From Nostoc sp. CHAB 5834 (GTDB lineage: Bacteria > Cyanobacteriota > Cyanobacteriia > Cyanobacteriales > Nostocaceae), in assembly GCA_020829485.1 (NCBI GenBank), contig JAIVFU010000041.1, positions 1 to 60,090 of the forward strand: a stretch of DNA of 60,090 bases, given 5' to 3'. Made by a program: the position numbers and the translations under genes. Shown piece by piece: positions 36,562-46,679 of the stretch (within the stretch, counting starts at the first letter, position 1; every line of letters starts with the position of its first letter). A model generated the notes under the pieces. It did no database searches. It had not been told where the DNA came from and saw nothing but the letters and a program-made list of their open reading frames with translations.

Positions 36562-37167
36562 ATGAATTCTATGAATTCTAGGTTAAGCGATGCCTGCGGC
36601 GGGCTACGCCTACGTATAACAGGTTCTAAGCTAAACTCATCCCGTACTGAGTTAGGGCGTAAGTGTAAAACAGATTATAAGATTTGGGCAAGTATACTCA
36701 GCTTATTCCTTTGGGGAATAGTTGGCATCACGACAATGGTCGATTTTGCTCCCACAGCTTTGGCGCTTGAATATAATAAAGAAATTTTGGTTGACGCTGA
36801 TTTCTCAGGACGTGATTTAACAGATTCCAGCTTTACCAAAGCTAATCTTCGCCAGAGCAACTTTAGCCATGCTAATTTGCAGGGTGTGAGTTTCTTTGCA
36901 GCAAATTTAGAGTCTGTGAATTTGGAGGGAGCTGACTTGAGAAATGCCACTTTAGACTCAGCTCGTTTAGTCAGAGCAAATTTGACAAATGCACTGTTGG
37001 AAGGTGCTTTTGCTGCTAACGCCAGATTTGATGGCGCAATCATTGACGGGGCAGATTTTACCGATACGCTGCTGCGTTCCGATGAGCAAAAAAAATTGTG
37101 CAAACTTGCCAAAGGAACTAATCCCATTACAGGACGAGATACGCGTGACACGTTATTTTGTCCTTAG
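36562..37167 (+). CDS. Exported pentapeptide-repeat protein
   Basis: The frame opens at a TTG (36547), but ATGs at 36562 and 36571 are likelier starts. After about 35 residues comes a hydrophobic segment ([11 protein letters not shown]) ending near A-L-A-L-E, a plausible signal for export to the thylakoid lumen or periplasm. About fifteen pentapeptides of the A(D/N)LXX type follow, forming a right-handed beta-helix, and a short Cys-containing tail ends the protein. The residues [10 protein letters not shown] before the signal come from a dispersed palindromic repeat at 36587-36613. Confidence 0.82.
   Translation: MNSMNSRLSDACGGLRLRITGSKLNSSRTELGRKCKTDYKIWASILSLFLWGIVGITTMVDFAPTALALEYNKEILVDADFSGRDLTDSSFTKANLRQSNFSHANLQGVSFFAANLESVNLEGADLRNATLDSARLVRANLTNALLEGAFAANARFDGAIIDGADFTDTLLRSDEQKKLCKLAKGTNPITGRDTRDTLFCP
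36587..36613. repeat. GCGATGCCTGCGGCGGGC-type dispersed repeat inside the pentapeptide gene
   Basis: The core GCGATGCCTGCGG-CGGGCTACGCC lies in the N-terminal coding part. Relatives occur at 42496-42524, 46941-46969 and 54710-54739. Confidence 0.8.
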
Positions 37168-37555
37168 TATTTCCTAGCTGGGAATTGGGAATTGAGAATT
37201 GGGAATTGGGAATTGGGCATTGGGCATTGGTTAAGTAGTTAAACAAAATTAATTACACAAAATTCAGGTATGAAATCCTTATCCAGACTGGAAACTCATG
37301 TGTAAATAGGGAACTCCAAAAAATAAATTATTCCACATTAAAGTCGTTGACTGTTGACTGTTGACTGTTGACTGAAAACTCGTGAACCGTCAACGGTCAA
37401 CAGTGAACAATAGCAATGGAATATTTTTTTACTTGGAAGTCCCATAATTCTGTGCGATTACTTATTCCACTCTTGCTCCCCCTGCTCCCCCTGCTCCTCT
37501 TCCCCCCATTCCCCATTCCCCACTCCCCATTCCCCACTTAAAAAATATTCAACAC
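37168..37555. other. Intergenic region packed with heptamer repeats
   Basis: This 388-base convergent gap holds three separate arrays: seven GGGAATT/GGGCATT heptamers (37180-37230), four GTTGACT heptamers (37346-37374) followed by inverted GTCAAC copies, and C-rich CCCCATT/CCCCACT heptamers (about 37475-37538). No gene is visible. Confidence 0.85.
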
Positions 37556-37975
37556 CTACCAACCACTGACACCAATCTTTTGACAAACAATTTTCATTCC
37601 TTTGCCTGGTGAAGAACTTGCTACAAAAGGGATTTCTCCCTTTTCCTTATCCTCTTCAAGTAGCTCTCCTTCTGGCCCGTAAATGGCAATGCGATTGCGA
37701 AACAGCCGCGATTCTTTGCACGAGGCATCAAAGGTAGTCTCGAAGACGCCATCTCCGTAGATACCGTAAAGTTTGTATGTCGTGCCCTTAATAGTTTCCG
37801 TGTCCAGAGCTACGCTGTTTCCCAATTTATCATGCCCTACAGTGATATATCTTTCTGCATCTTGAGCGAATACACTGCCACTGCTCAATAGAATAGCGAT
37901 CGCTCCTACCATACCACCTATCTTAAAATACATACGCTTTAAAAATATCAAGATTTCATATATTTCTACCCGCAA
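37556..37975 (-). CDS. Small exported hypothetical protein
   Basis: This 139-residue protein has a probable signal peptide: after a short N-region, the run G-G-M-V-G-A-I-A-I-L-L-S-S-G-S-V-F-A-Q ends in an A-x-A-like cleavage site near residue 38. The ATG may therefore be the internal M-Y-F-K-I-G start about 14 codons in. The mature part contains two Cys residues (S-C-K-E and I-V-C-Q) that could form a disulfide. The pattern, with I-T-V-G-H-D-K and V-A-L-D-T-E, resembles small secreted proteins of Nostoc, but I cannot name a family. Confidence 0.65.
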   Translation of the reverse strand: MRVEIYEILIFLKRMYFKIGGMVGAIAILLSSGSVFAQDAERYITVGHDKLGNSVALDTETIKGTTYKLYGIYGDGVFETTFDASCKESRLFRNRIAIYGPEGELLEEDKEKGEIPFVASSSPGKGMKIVCQKIGVSGW

Positions 37976-38021
37976 TCAAAGCGGTTCTGGCACTGTAGAA
38001 GCACTGAAATCAAGATGGAGC

Positions 38022-38049
38022 AAGGTGTTATACTACTTAGTAACACCTT
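38022..38049. repeat. Perfect 9-bp hairpin AAGGTGTTA/TAACACCTT
   Basis: Two 9-base arms enclose a 10-base loop just upstream of the Uma2 gene fragment. It may be an element end or an mRNA structure. Confidence 0.6.
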
Positions 38050-38093
38050 ATGGGAAGCGTAAAGCACTAAATAGCTGCAATACTTTTCAAAAT

Positions 38094-38243
38094 ATGAGTG
38101 AAAGACTTGCTGATATTGCCATACCGCCCCAGTTTCCCGATCACACTCAACTACCAGAGTCTGATGGTACGTTTGTGAAAAATTTTCAAGAGCATCCCCA
38201 AACCGTCATTTTGACAGACTCAATTGCTCAAGTTTTGCGATGA
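38094..38243 (+). pseudogene. Truncated Uma2-family gene (5' fragment)
   Basis: Only about 49 residues remain. The stretch P-D-H-T-Q-L-P-E-S-D-G-T-F-V-K-N-F-Q-E-H-P-Q followed by L-T-D-S-I matches the N-terminus of a common Uma2 subfamily that normally continues for another 150 or more residues, including the nuclease core. The frame then runs into the antiparallel aspartic-protease fragment and stops. The gene is therefore a remnant. Confidence 0.7.
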
Positions 38244-38499
38244 TAATCTTCAAGCAGCGCAGTTCCAATGAGTGGACGACGACCCATTAGAGCTGCAATA
38301 TTACGCTCCACACCATTCCATACAACTGTTGCCAAATAGACATCGGTTTCGACACTGGAATTGTTAGCGAGGTTTGCGTTGATGTTGATGAGGTAGGGCA
38401 AGCCAAGAGCAGCAATCACGGAAGACGGCAAGGTTAAGAACCCTTCAAACCCTGTATCAATAACACAAATGCTTGGTTTTGTAGGAATTAGGAGAGCGA
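38228..38499 (-). pseudogene. Fragment of a clan AA aspartic protease gene
   Basis: The minus strand encodes C-V-I-D-T-G-F-E-G-F-L-T-L-P-S-S-V-I-A-A-L-G-L with the D-T-G active-site motif, then V-Y-L-A-T-V-V-W-N-G and L-I-G-T-A-L-L-E. This is the pattern of small retropepsin-like proteins often paired with antitoxin-like genes in cyanobacteria. No proper N-terminus or ATG lies before the D-T-G, and the C-terminus is cut short where it overlaps the Uma2 fragment. It is probably non-functional. Confidence 0.65.
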
Positions 38500-38854
38500 T
38501 CGCCTCAAAGTAGCAAATGGTAAAAAAGCTTGAACAATGACTAAAGTAAGAAACTTTTGCACGGCATTTCTTACCAATGGTCGGCAGAGTCTAGCGATAT
38601 CAAAGTTTTTGAGAGCCTCTTTCTGGCATCTTTTTTGCTCAGTATTGGCTTATTGCTGAATTTGAGTATTCTTGCGATGTACTTGTAACTTAAAAAAATA
38701 AAGTGCTTAGAATATGTTAAGTAGATGGAAAAATAACTGAAGATAACTCTAATTAAAGTAAAGATAGTCGCAATCATTGGAATTTTAGGGAGAAGCCTTG
38801 AAATTACGCTAACTTCTGATCAACTTATGGTAGAAACGGAAAAATTGCATCCTA
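38500..38854. other. Region without a recognisable gene
   Basis: AT-rich sequence between the decayed fragments and the restriction-like gene. A 68-codon minus-strand frame (38571-38777) has no supporting features. I see nothing else. Confidence 0.5.
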
Positions 38855-40411
38855 CTACAAATTATTGCCTTTTAATACTTTCATCTGTTCTGAACAGATA
38901 TTTGGCCATAATAAATCATCATTATCATTAAACCAGCAGATATTGATTTCTCTGTCTTTGCATAAATATTCTGTTATCCAAGGGATTGAATCGGGGCTTT
39001 CCGGTAATACAAGGCATAAGGAAATGTGGTTATCGTTAATTACGGACTTATAACGATACTTGTATTCGTAAAGTTGACTAAGCCCCTTTCTAATCTGTTC
39101 TAATAAGCTTTCTCCTCCGCTTTTCATTTCAAAAATAAATGAGCCATCGGATGGTATTTTCGCAAACAGATCAATATGGTCATTCTCTTTCGGTTGCGCG
39201 CCGATCTTTCGTAACCAAGAATCCATCTTATCAATTAATTCTTTATGTATTAAATTTCGGCGCTGTCTCTTAATTTTTGTTATTTCAGGATCTGCCATCT
39301 CACGCCTCCGATCATACGGTTTTACAGGTGACAATGAAGATGTTCTATCTCTAAAAGGATATATTTCCGCAACTGGCTGCGCCATCACTTCGGATTCTCT
39401 AAGCGTAACGGGTTCAAGCATCATACTTGATTCAAGTGCTTTATCGGCTGTTAGCACCTCAACAATCTGAGATGGTAAAACTCTTACGCCATCAAAGTAA
39501 TTTCCCCATGCACCGCTATAAATTACATCTTCAATGTCTTTACCAGTAATGCAATTATCAAAAGCGTTAAATTGAGTTTCAATACTGCACATTGCATCTA
39601 ATCGTCTTATCAACTGATCGCGATCAGCTTCGTTTACGGTATCCCGAAGTTGAATGCAGCGCTTAACATCGAACATTTCTGTATGTCGCAAGATATGAAA
39701 TCTGCTTTCAAAGCTTTCAGGCACTAAACCCTTTCCTTGCCGAATGCTATCTAATGCTACTATAACGTTTTCGATATTCGGTAAAGCTTTTCGGTTTACC
39801 CTTGGAGAATTCGCTAATCCAAATATTTCTTTAAAGGTTACAGTAGCACTAAAAATTTCGACATTACGTAATATGGCATCTGCCTTCAATGCAACTGATA
39901 TAAGCCGTACAGGTGAAAAATGAATACCTTGTCCTATAAATCCTAATGTTCGATCTCTTGTATTAGCTTGAATTCGGAGATTGTTAGAGTAGCTTGTGTA
40001 AACCGCTCCCATTGCATTTGGATATTGGAACAAAGGCAATTGAAGGCGAAGAAACGAGGCGACATCAGGTTCCTCTCTCAACAAGAAACGTTTGGTTGTC
40101 TCACTAACTCTAACCACCCACCCAGATACTGATTTCTCAAGAAAGTAAAGCCCTAAGTACGCTGGATAAGCACTTATTTCATCACGAAACTTTGATACAT
40201 CTAACCTACCAGCTTGCGTCAAAGGTAATGCAGACACCGCTTGCGTTAGATAAGATGCGCGTGGACTAATACGTTGTAGACGGCTTTCAAATGCAGAACG
40301 ATCATAAAGCTGTCCATCAAATTCACCAAATATTGCTGCCAACTCTGCTAATTTCTCAGGCCATTCATCGCCGCTTGAATGTATTTTATGGCTGAACAAA
40401 TCAATAATCAT
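38855..40411 (-). CDS. Putative restriction endonuclease with C-terminal PD-(D/E)XK domain
   Basis: This 518-residue protein lies 17 bases after the DNA cytosine methyltransferase gene on the same strand, which suggests an operon. The first 350 residues match no family I know. The C-terminal part shows a PD-(D/E)XK-type nuclease signature: Asp414 in H-I-D-L-F-A, then F-E-M-K-S with Glu428 and Lys430, then Q-I-R-K-G-L-S-Q-L-Y (Gln439, Tyr448), like the Q-xxx-Y helix of many nucleases. I infer a type II-like restriction enzyme, with the N-terminal part probably recognising DNA. Alternative: another methyltransferase-linked nuclease of a defence system. Confidence 0.65.
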   Translation of the reverse strand: MIIDLFSHKIHSSGDEWPEKLAELAAIFGEFDGQLYDRSAFESRLQRISPRASYLTQAVSALPLTQAGRLDVSKFRDEISAYPAYLGLYFLEKSVSGWVVRVSETTKRFLLREEPDVASFLRLQLPLFQYPNAMGAVYTSYSNNLRIQANTRDRTLGFIGQGIHFSPVRLISVALKADAILRNVEIFSATVTFKEIFGLANSPRVNRKALPNIENVIVALDSIRQGKGLVPESFESRFHILRHTEMFDVKRCIQLRDTVNEADRDQLIRRLDAMCSIETQFNAFDNCITGKDIEDVIYSGAWGNYFDGVRVLPSQIVEVLTADKALESSMMLEPVTLRESEVMAQPVAEIYPFRDRTSSLSPVKPYDRRREMADPEITKIKRQRRNLIHKELIDKMDSWLRKIGAQPKENDHIDLFAKIPSDGSFIFEMKSGGESLLEQIRKGLSQLYEYKYRYKSVINDNHISLCLVLPESPDSIPWITEYLCKDREINICWFNDNDDLLWPNICSEQMKVLKGNNL

Positions 40412-40428
40412 GAGCTACGATTTTTTAT

Positions 40429-41592
40429 TTATTCTTGAAGATAATCAAGCCCTAAGATTTCTATAAAATCCTCATAGCTCCTTTGTTTTTGTCCCTCAAA
40501 AATATGCACACGCAGATGCTCTGCGAGAAGTGTAGCGAAAAGGGGAGGAACCGCATTTCCGACTTGCCGAATAACGTGCCGTCCAGTACCATAAAATTCC
40601 CACCAATCTGGAAAAGTCTGCATACGTGCTGATTCACGTGGCGTTACTTCTCTCGGAAAGAATGGATGAATATGACCTTTACCACCACCTTTATCAGAAC
40701 CAACAATTATCGTAAAGCTTGGACGCTCTGGATGTAGTTTATTTATTCTCGTTTTTGGATCGCGCTCTCCAAATTTTAAGTTTTCATACCGAGAGACAAT
40801 TCTTGGGCTATGTTTTCTTCCGATGTGATTAAGAACTGTACTGAATGTTCCTGGCTCAGGCAAATATCGAAGCGCCTCCCTAACAGTACGGTAATTCTTA
40901 GGTGCTAATAATGATTCACTACCATGCGTTGGAAGCATTCGAGGGACAATTGACCCATTTTTTGCTCCTATAACAAACACCCTTTCACGGAATTGAGGGA
41001 TTCCATATTCAGCCATTTGATAATTATGTGTAGATATTGCGTATGTACCACCTATTGTTAATTCACTCAGTATTTCTTCAAACAACTTTCCATCATGAAT
41101 AGATTTTAAGCCAGGTACATTTTCAAAAACAAATGCTTTAGGTTTGATTTCCTGAATAATTTTTAGATATTCCCATACTAAATTACCGCGTGGATCATCT
41201 AGCCCTTTACGACGACCAAATATAGAGAATGCTTGGCATGGTGGGCCACCTAGAACAATGTCAATTTTGCTATCAGAAAGCTCTGCCTTTCTTAGCAAAT
41301 ATTCTGCTGAAATTTCTGTTATATCAGCCGTTATTGAGTGCGCGTGGTTATAAAATATTTTTCTTCCATTGTTGAGTATTAGCGTTTGACAAGAAAATGA
41401 ATCTATGTCAGTAGAGCATCCAACTCTAAATCCTGCTGCTGAAAATCCTAAATCTAATCCCCCCCCTCCAGAGAATAGAGATAGTGCCATCAATTCTTTT
41501 GTGCCAGCATTAAGTTTATTCTCTATTGCTGTCATTTCTCTAATTTTTAGAGAATTTAATTTTTTTTCTAATACGACAGGTTCGTAATTCAT
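40429..41592 (-). CDS. DNA (cytosine-5-)-methyltransferase
   Basis: From the ATG at 41592 the protein has 387 residues; the frame stays open to 41661, but GAAG just upstream favours the internal ATG. Conserved C5-methyltransferase motifs are in order: I L-F-S-G-G-G-G-L-D-L-G-F, IV G-G-P-P-C-Q-A-F-S (catalytic Cys), VI F-E-N-V-P-G-L, VIII Q-F-R-E-R-V-F-V-I-G and X R-Q-V-G-N-A-V-P-P. The target-recognition part between VIII and X is short. The specificity cannot be read from sequence. It is paired with the putative nuclease gene downstream. Confidence 0.93.
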   Translation of the reverse strand: MNYEPVVLEKKLNSLKIREMTAIENKLNAGTKELMALSLFSGGGGLDLGFSAAGFRVGCSTDIDSFSCQTLILNNGRKIFYNHAHSITADITEISAEYLLRKAELSDSKIDIVLGGPPCQAFSIFGRRKGLDDPRGNLVWEYLKIIQEIKPKAFVFENVPGLKSIHDGKLFEEILSELTIGGTYAISTHNYQMAEYGIPQFRERVFVIGAKNGSIVPRMLPTHGSESLLAPKNYRTVREALRYLPEPGTFSTVLNHIGRKHSPRIVSRYENLKFGERDPKTRINKLHPERPSFTIIVGSDKGGGKGHIHPFFPREVTPRESARMQTFPDWWEFYGTGRHVIRQVGNAVPPLFATLLAEHLRVHIFEGQKQRSYEDFIEILGLDYLQE

Positions 41593-41688
41593 TTTACTTC
41601 TTTTACTAAAGATAAGAGTGCTTGCATTAACGCACATTGTTTTAGATAAGAACCATATCAACTAACTCACTTTCCTCAAAAATAACCC

Positions 41689-42006
41689 TTAATGAATCAG
41701 GGTATTCAATCCCCGTTTCTTAACTAAGTGCAACAGCTTAAGAGCAGTGCCACTGGGACGCTTCTGACCGATTTCCCACTTTTGAACCGTTGATAGACTT
41801 GTATTTAAAATCGCAGCAAATATTGCCTGACTGACATGAGATGATTCGCGTATTTGCTTAATTTGCTCAGGTTCTAGCGGTTCAATCTCAGACAAGCACA
41901 GACAGTCAAATTCACGTAATGTAGTCTGATCCATCAGTCCTGCCTTGTGCAGCCTCGTAGCCGTTTCGTGAACGGCTTCAAGAATCGCTGATTTCTTCTT
42001 CGGCAT
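41689..42006 (-). CDS. HigA/NadS-like helix-turn-helix antitoxin
   Basis: This 105-residue protein has a C-terminal Xre-type helix-turn-helix (V-S-Q-A-I-F-A-A-I-L-N-T-S-L-S-T-V-Q-K-W-E) ahead of the family's R-P-S-G-T-A-L-K-L-L. Such proteins neutralise RelE/HigB-type toxins and repress their own operon. Its start overlaps the 3' end of the toxin gene by 29 bases, the usual toxin-first arrangement. The antitoxin looks intact although the toxin gene is frameshifted. Confidence 0.85.
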   Translation of the reverse strand: MPKKKSAILEAVHETATRLHKAGLMDQTTLREFDCLCLSEIEPLEPEQIKQIRESSHVSQAIFAAILNTSLSTVQKWEIGQKRPSGTALKLLHLVKKRGLNTLIH

Positions 42007-42369
42007 TACAAATTACCTCCATCAATTCATCTTCCAGCTTGGCTTTTTCGAGATCCTCTAGCGTGTAAGAGAACAGCAATGATGCCAGCTTTTTTAATGC
42101 TTTTTCTTCTTTTTTGTTAATGTTACTGCGCTCGTTTTTCAGGAAGCCGAAAACAAAAAACCAGCAATCTCCTTTGTTGGTTGCGACCAGTGTACGAAAG
42201 CCACCACGCTTACCTTGTCCAGAGCGGGCAATCCGCTTTTTGAACAGTCCGCCTCCTAGGCTTCGTAAAGTCCTGCCGTCATTTCGTTTACAGCAGCGCA
42301 TAGGCTAAGGTCGTTTAAACCCTCTTTGCGTGCCCAACGGTCAAACCATCGGGTTTTGTAGATTATCAT
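41978..42369 (-). pseudogene. Frameshifted RelE/HigB-like toxin gene
   Basis: Two frames together give a full toxin. From the ATG at 42369 one reads M-I-I-Y-K-T-R-W-F-D-R-W-A-R-K-E to M-T-A-G-L-Y-E-A and then TAG (42256-42258). The rest, L-G-G-G-L-F-K-K-R-I-A-R through F-V-F-G-F-L-K-N-E-R-S-N-I, lies in another frame. In intact relatives as I recall them, E-A-D-L-G-G-G is continuous; a 4-base deletion at the E-A/L-G-G-G junction explains the break. The conserved R-I-A-R and K-N-E-R-S-N-I motifs persist. The toxin is probably inactive unless translated by frameshifting. Confidence 0.78.
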
Positions 42370-42495
42370 GCTATGGTCATTACCTTCGCTTATTATATAG
42401 CACTAAGTGCTATGCTTGGCAATACACTATAAAAGTCAAAAAGCTTAACAAAGACTGATCACACACAACATTGAGCAGGAACTAGCTAAAAAATA

Positions 42496-42524
42496 GCGAT
42501 GGCTTCGCCCGCCGCAGGCATCGC
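42496..42524. repeat. GCGATGGCTTCGCCCGCCGC-type dispersed repeat
   Basis: The outer GCGATG/CATCGC arms and the core CGCCCGCCGCAGGCATCGC identify another copy of the family also seen at 36587. It lies in the intergenic space after the amidase gene. Confidence 0.75.
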
Positions 42525-42550
42525 ACTCCACTAAATACAATGATCCAAAT

Positions 42551-44338
42551 TTATCTCACGCTCCTAAACCACTCAGTAATTCCCTGAGCGATCGCGTTTG
42601 CCGTTTTTTTCTGTACCTGTGGGTTCACTATCTGCTCAAATTCATCGGGATTACTCATAAAACCTAATTCCAGCAACACTGATGGCGCAGCAGCCGGACG
42701 TGTCAGCGCTAGGTTGTTCCAAAACACGCCATAATAAGGTCTGCTGAGTTTTTTGACTACATAGTTCTGTAAAAATATTGCGAGGTTGTGAGCTTGGGGA
42801 TGATACCAAAAAGTGCCGAATCCCTTAGTCTTTTCGGCATCGCCATCATCGGGTAAGGAATTGTGGTGTATGGAAAGAGCGATCGCAGGTTCTTCTTGAC
42901 TGATAATTGCCTGACGTTCTGCTAACGAAACCTCCTTATCATCCTCCCGTGTCATCACCACCATTGCTCCTCGCTTCATTAACTCATCCCGCAGCAACTT
43001 GGATACCACCAAATTCACATCTTTTTCTAAATATCCAGTTGGGCCACTGGCACCAGATTCTTTACCGCCATGCCCAGGATCTAGTACAATCTTGAGATTA
43101 GCTAAAGGCTTGCGTCTTGTGTTCCCAATTTTCGGCGGATGACGCAAAGCCAAAACCAGGGTTGTACCGTCGTATCTCAGCTTATATCCCCACTGTTGAG
43201 CTTTTTTGAGGTTAAAGGTGTATTTTACTTGTTGTGGAGCCTCTTGTTGCCAATCTAGGCGATAAATTAGAGGGTCATCATCCAGGCGAATAATGTCCGT
43301 TTGGGCAGTGGTATTGTAGAGAGTGAGAGCGAAAACACCCTCACTTTGTTGCACGCTCACAGGCACGGGAACTTGTAAGGGAAAAACTATCTCTGTCGCA
43401 CCAGGGAGTTGACGGTATCCGACACTGCGAATTATTGTCTGTGGCTCAATTGCACCAGGGAGAATGCGGGTTTCTTTACTATTAATCCAAGCGCCATAGT
43501 CTAGACGCAACCATTCACCTTCCCTACCTGTTACTGTTGCGCGTGTGCCTTTGGGCAGTGGTGTAAGTCGGGAATAATCGGTGCTTGGGCCAGTGCGAGC
43601 AGCGCCTGACTCTACTGTAACCTCAGAAACTGGCAACTCTGCTCTTGAAAGGATTTGAATTTTACCAGCCCCTGGTTGAGTTATCGTCTTGCCATTGAGC
43701 GTCAGTTGAAACTGAGGTTCTCCCAAATCGGCGGCTGTTGCCACTGTGGTGCAACCTTTATAATTGCCTACGCTAGACTGGGCATAAGGCTGATTTTGCC
43801 CTGTCAGAGCTGCCAAATTACTTGGTAGTTGTGCTTGTTGAGGTTGGGGTGAAAGGGCAGTAGTTTGATTAGCCAACTTGACAGATACGCTAGCGTTAGG
43901 GGGTGCGACCCCTTCGGGAAGCTTCGCTAACGCACTAAAACAAATTAGCTCTCCCGGTAGTCTGGCAATATCAACTGCGGGAGTCAGGGAATCTTTAGCA
44001 AAGGCTAACCCCTGTGGTAGCTCAGGATCAGTGGTAAGCCTTGTCACTTTAATCTGGAGTTCTTGATTGTCGTGACGCACAGTAAAAAGATTCTCCCCCA
44101 ACTGCAAGGGGAAACTAGGGGAAAAATGACCTGCTTTGCTGCGGGTAATTGGCTTACTATTGATCAAAACCTGACCATCTGGTGGTGCAGTCCCCAGAAA
44201 GAAGATTTTTTGGGCACTCGTCTGGTAGCTTGTTTGGGGAAAAACGACTATAAGAGATGGCTCTGCCAATGCTACGGAGGAGGTGACAATACAGCCTAAT
44301 ATTACTAATCCTAAAAGATTTTTCACAAGCTCAATCAC
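42551..44338 (-). CDS. N-acetylmuramoyl-L-alanine amidase with SH3 domain (AmiC type)
   Basis: This 595-residue protein has a signal peptide (V-I-L-G-C-I-V-T-S-S-V-A-L-A) and long N-terminal regions. An SH3b-like domain lies at about 240-300 (R-T-G-P-S-T-D-Y-S-R-L-T). A C-terminal Amidase_3 domain occupies about 412-595, with zinc ligands in D-P-G-H-G-G, the Glu of E-K-D-V-N-L, the His of I-H-H-N and the catalytic Glu of L-E-L-G-F-M. It hydrolyses the amide bond between MurNAc and the stem peptide in the periplasm. The stretch A-L-A-K-L-P-E-G-V-A-P-P-N-A at about 140 derives from a palindromic repeat. pyrG is divergent upstream. Confidence 0.9.
   Translation of the reverse strand: MIELVKNLLGLVILGCIVTSSVALAEPSLIVVFPQTSYQTSAQKIFFLGTAPPDGQVLINSKPITRSKAGHFSPSFPLQLGENLFTVRHDNQELQIKVTRLTTDPELPQGLAFAKDSLTPAVDIARLPGELICFSALAKLPEGVAPPNASVSVKLANQTTALSPQPQQAQLPSNLAALTGQNQPYAQSSVGNYKGCTTVATAADLGEPQFQLTLNGKTITQPGAGKIQILSRAELPVSEVTVESGAARTGPSTDYSRLTPLPKGTRATVTGREGEWLRLDYGAWINSKETRILPGAIEPQTIIRSVGYRQLPGATEIVFPLQVPVPVSVQQSEGVFALTLYNTTAQTDIIRLDDDPLIYRLDWQQEAPQQVKYTFNLKKAQQWGYKLRYDGTTLVLALRHPPKIGNTRRKPLANLKIVLDPGHGGKESGASGPTGYLEKDVNLVVSKLLRDELMKRGAMVVMTREDDKEVSLAERQAIISQEEPAIALSIHHNSLPDDGDAEKTKGFGTFWYHPQAHNLAIFLQNYVVKKLSRPYYGVFWNNLALTRPAAAPSVLLELGFMSNPDEFEQIVNPQVQKKTANAIAQGITEWFRSVR
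43893..43933. repeat. 41-bp palindromic repeat inside the amidase gene
   Basis: GCGTTAG/CTAACGC arms enclose GGGGT-GCG-ACCCC and a CTTCGGGAAG hairpin. The repeat is translated in frame as part of the amidase. Confidence 0.8.
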
Positions 44339-44388
44339 AGAAGATTACACCACAACAACTGTGGCACAATGACGGGATGTATTTTTAG

Positions 44389-46050
<1,662 letters not shown>

Positions 46051-46055
46051 CAATT

Positions 46056-46078
46056 CATAATTCATAATTCATAATTAT
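46056..46078. repeat. ATTCATA heptamer repeat after pyrG
   Basis: Three copies of ATTCATA follow the pyrG stop codon, with AT-rich sequence after them. Confidence 0.75.
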
Positions 46079-46182
46079 TTTTTTGAATTTTGAATTGGGG
46101 CATAGCAACATTAACTTAAGGCTTCAGTAGATTTGGATATACAGGGTGCATCATTCGTAAAATTCGGACTTGGGGAGATGTT

Positions 46183-46605
46183 GTGGCGTACTGGGTGAAA
46201 ATCCTTTACGAAAGGAGAGAATATGTAGTGAATTTTGAGCGTGTCCATGCTTTTTGTTATGAACTGAACGGCAGGGTTACTTTTTGGTTACCCGATAGTG
46301 CTATTCCGATAGTGATTAACCCGCAAAGTAACTTGGAAGATTATCAAAAGATTCTCGATTATTTAGAATGTGTGACTGGATTTCAATTGGATCATGCCCA
46401 CTGGGTAAAAATCTATTACGATAAAAACGAATATGTAATTAATCTCAACTGCATTAGTTCTTTTTGTCATGAACCGAATGGCAGGATAACTTTTTGGTTG
46501 CCAGATGGCACTATTCCCATCATCATCAACCCTGTGAGTAATCCTGAATCTTATGAAAAAGTCGTGAAATACGTTAAGAAAGCAACAGGATATTCTTTGT
46601 CTTAA
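46183..46605 (+). CDS. Hypothetical protein of two tandem 70-residue domains
   Basis: This 140-residue protein consists of two copies of one module. Each contains W-V-K-I-x-Y-x-x-x-x-Y-V, then F-C-(Y/H)-E-x-N-G-R-(V/I)-T-F-W-L-P-D and I-P-I-(V/I)-I-N-P. The start is GTG, supported by GGGGAG at 46172-46177. No signal peptide is present. I do not recognise the family; the alternating beta pattern suggests a small beta-rich fold. It lies between pyrG and the convergent haemagglutinin gene. Confidence 0.75.
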   Translation: MAYWVKILYERREYVVNFERVHAFCYELNGRVTFWLPDSAIPIVINPQSNLEDYQKILDYLECVTGFQLDHAHWVKIYYDKNEYVINLNCISSFCHEPNGRITFWLPDGTIPIIINPVSNPESYEKVVKYVKKATGYSLS

Positions 46606-46679
46606 TATTACGAATTATATGATTATCATTTTTACTAGCTGTATATTTTATTTCTTGGAAGTCCCTAAGACTCTCATAA

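Noticed and set aside
38571..38777. Small membrane-like ORF in the 38.5 kb gap
   Set aside because: AT-rich sequence yields Ile/Phe-rich frames by chance; no start signal or neighbour supports it.
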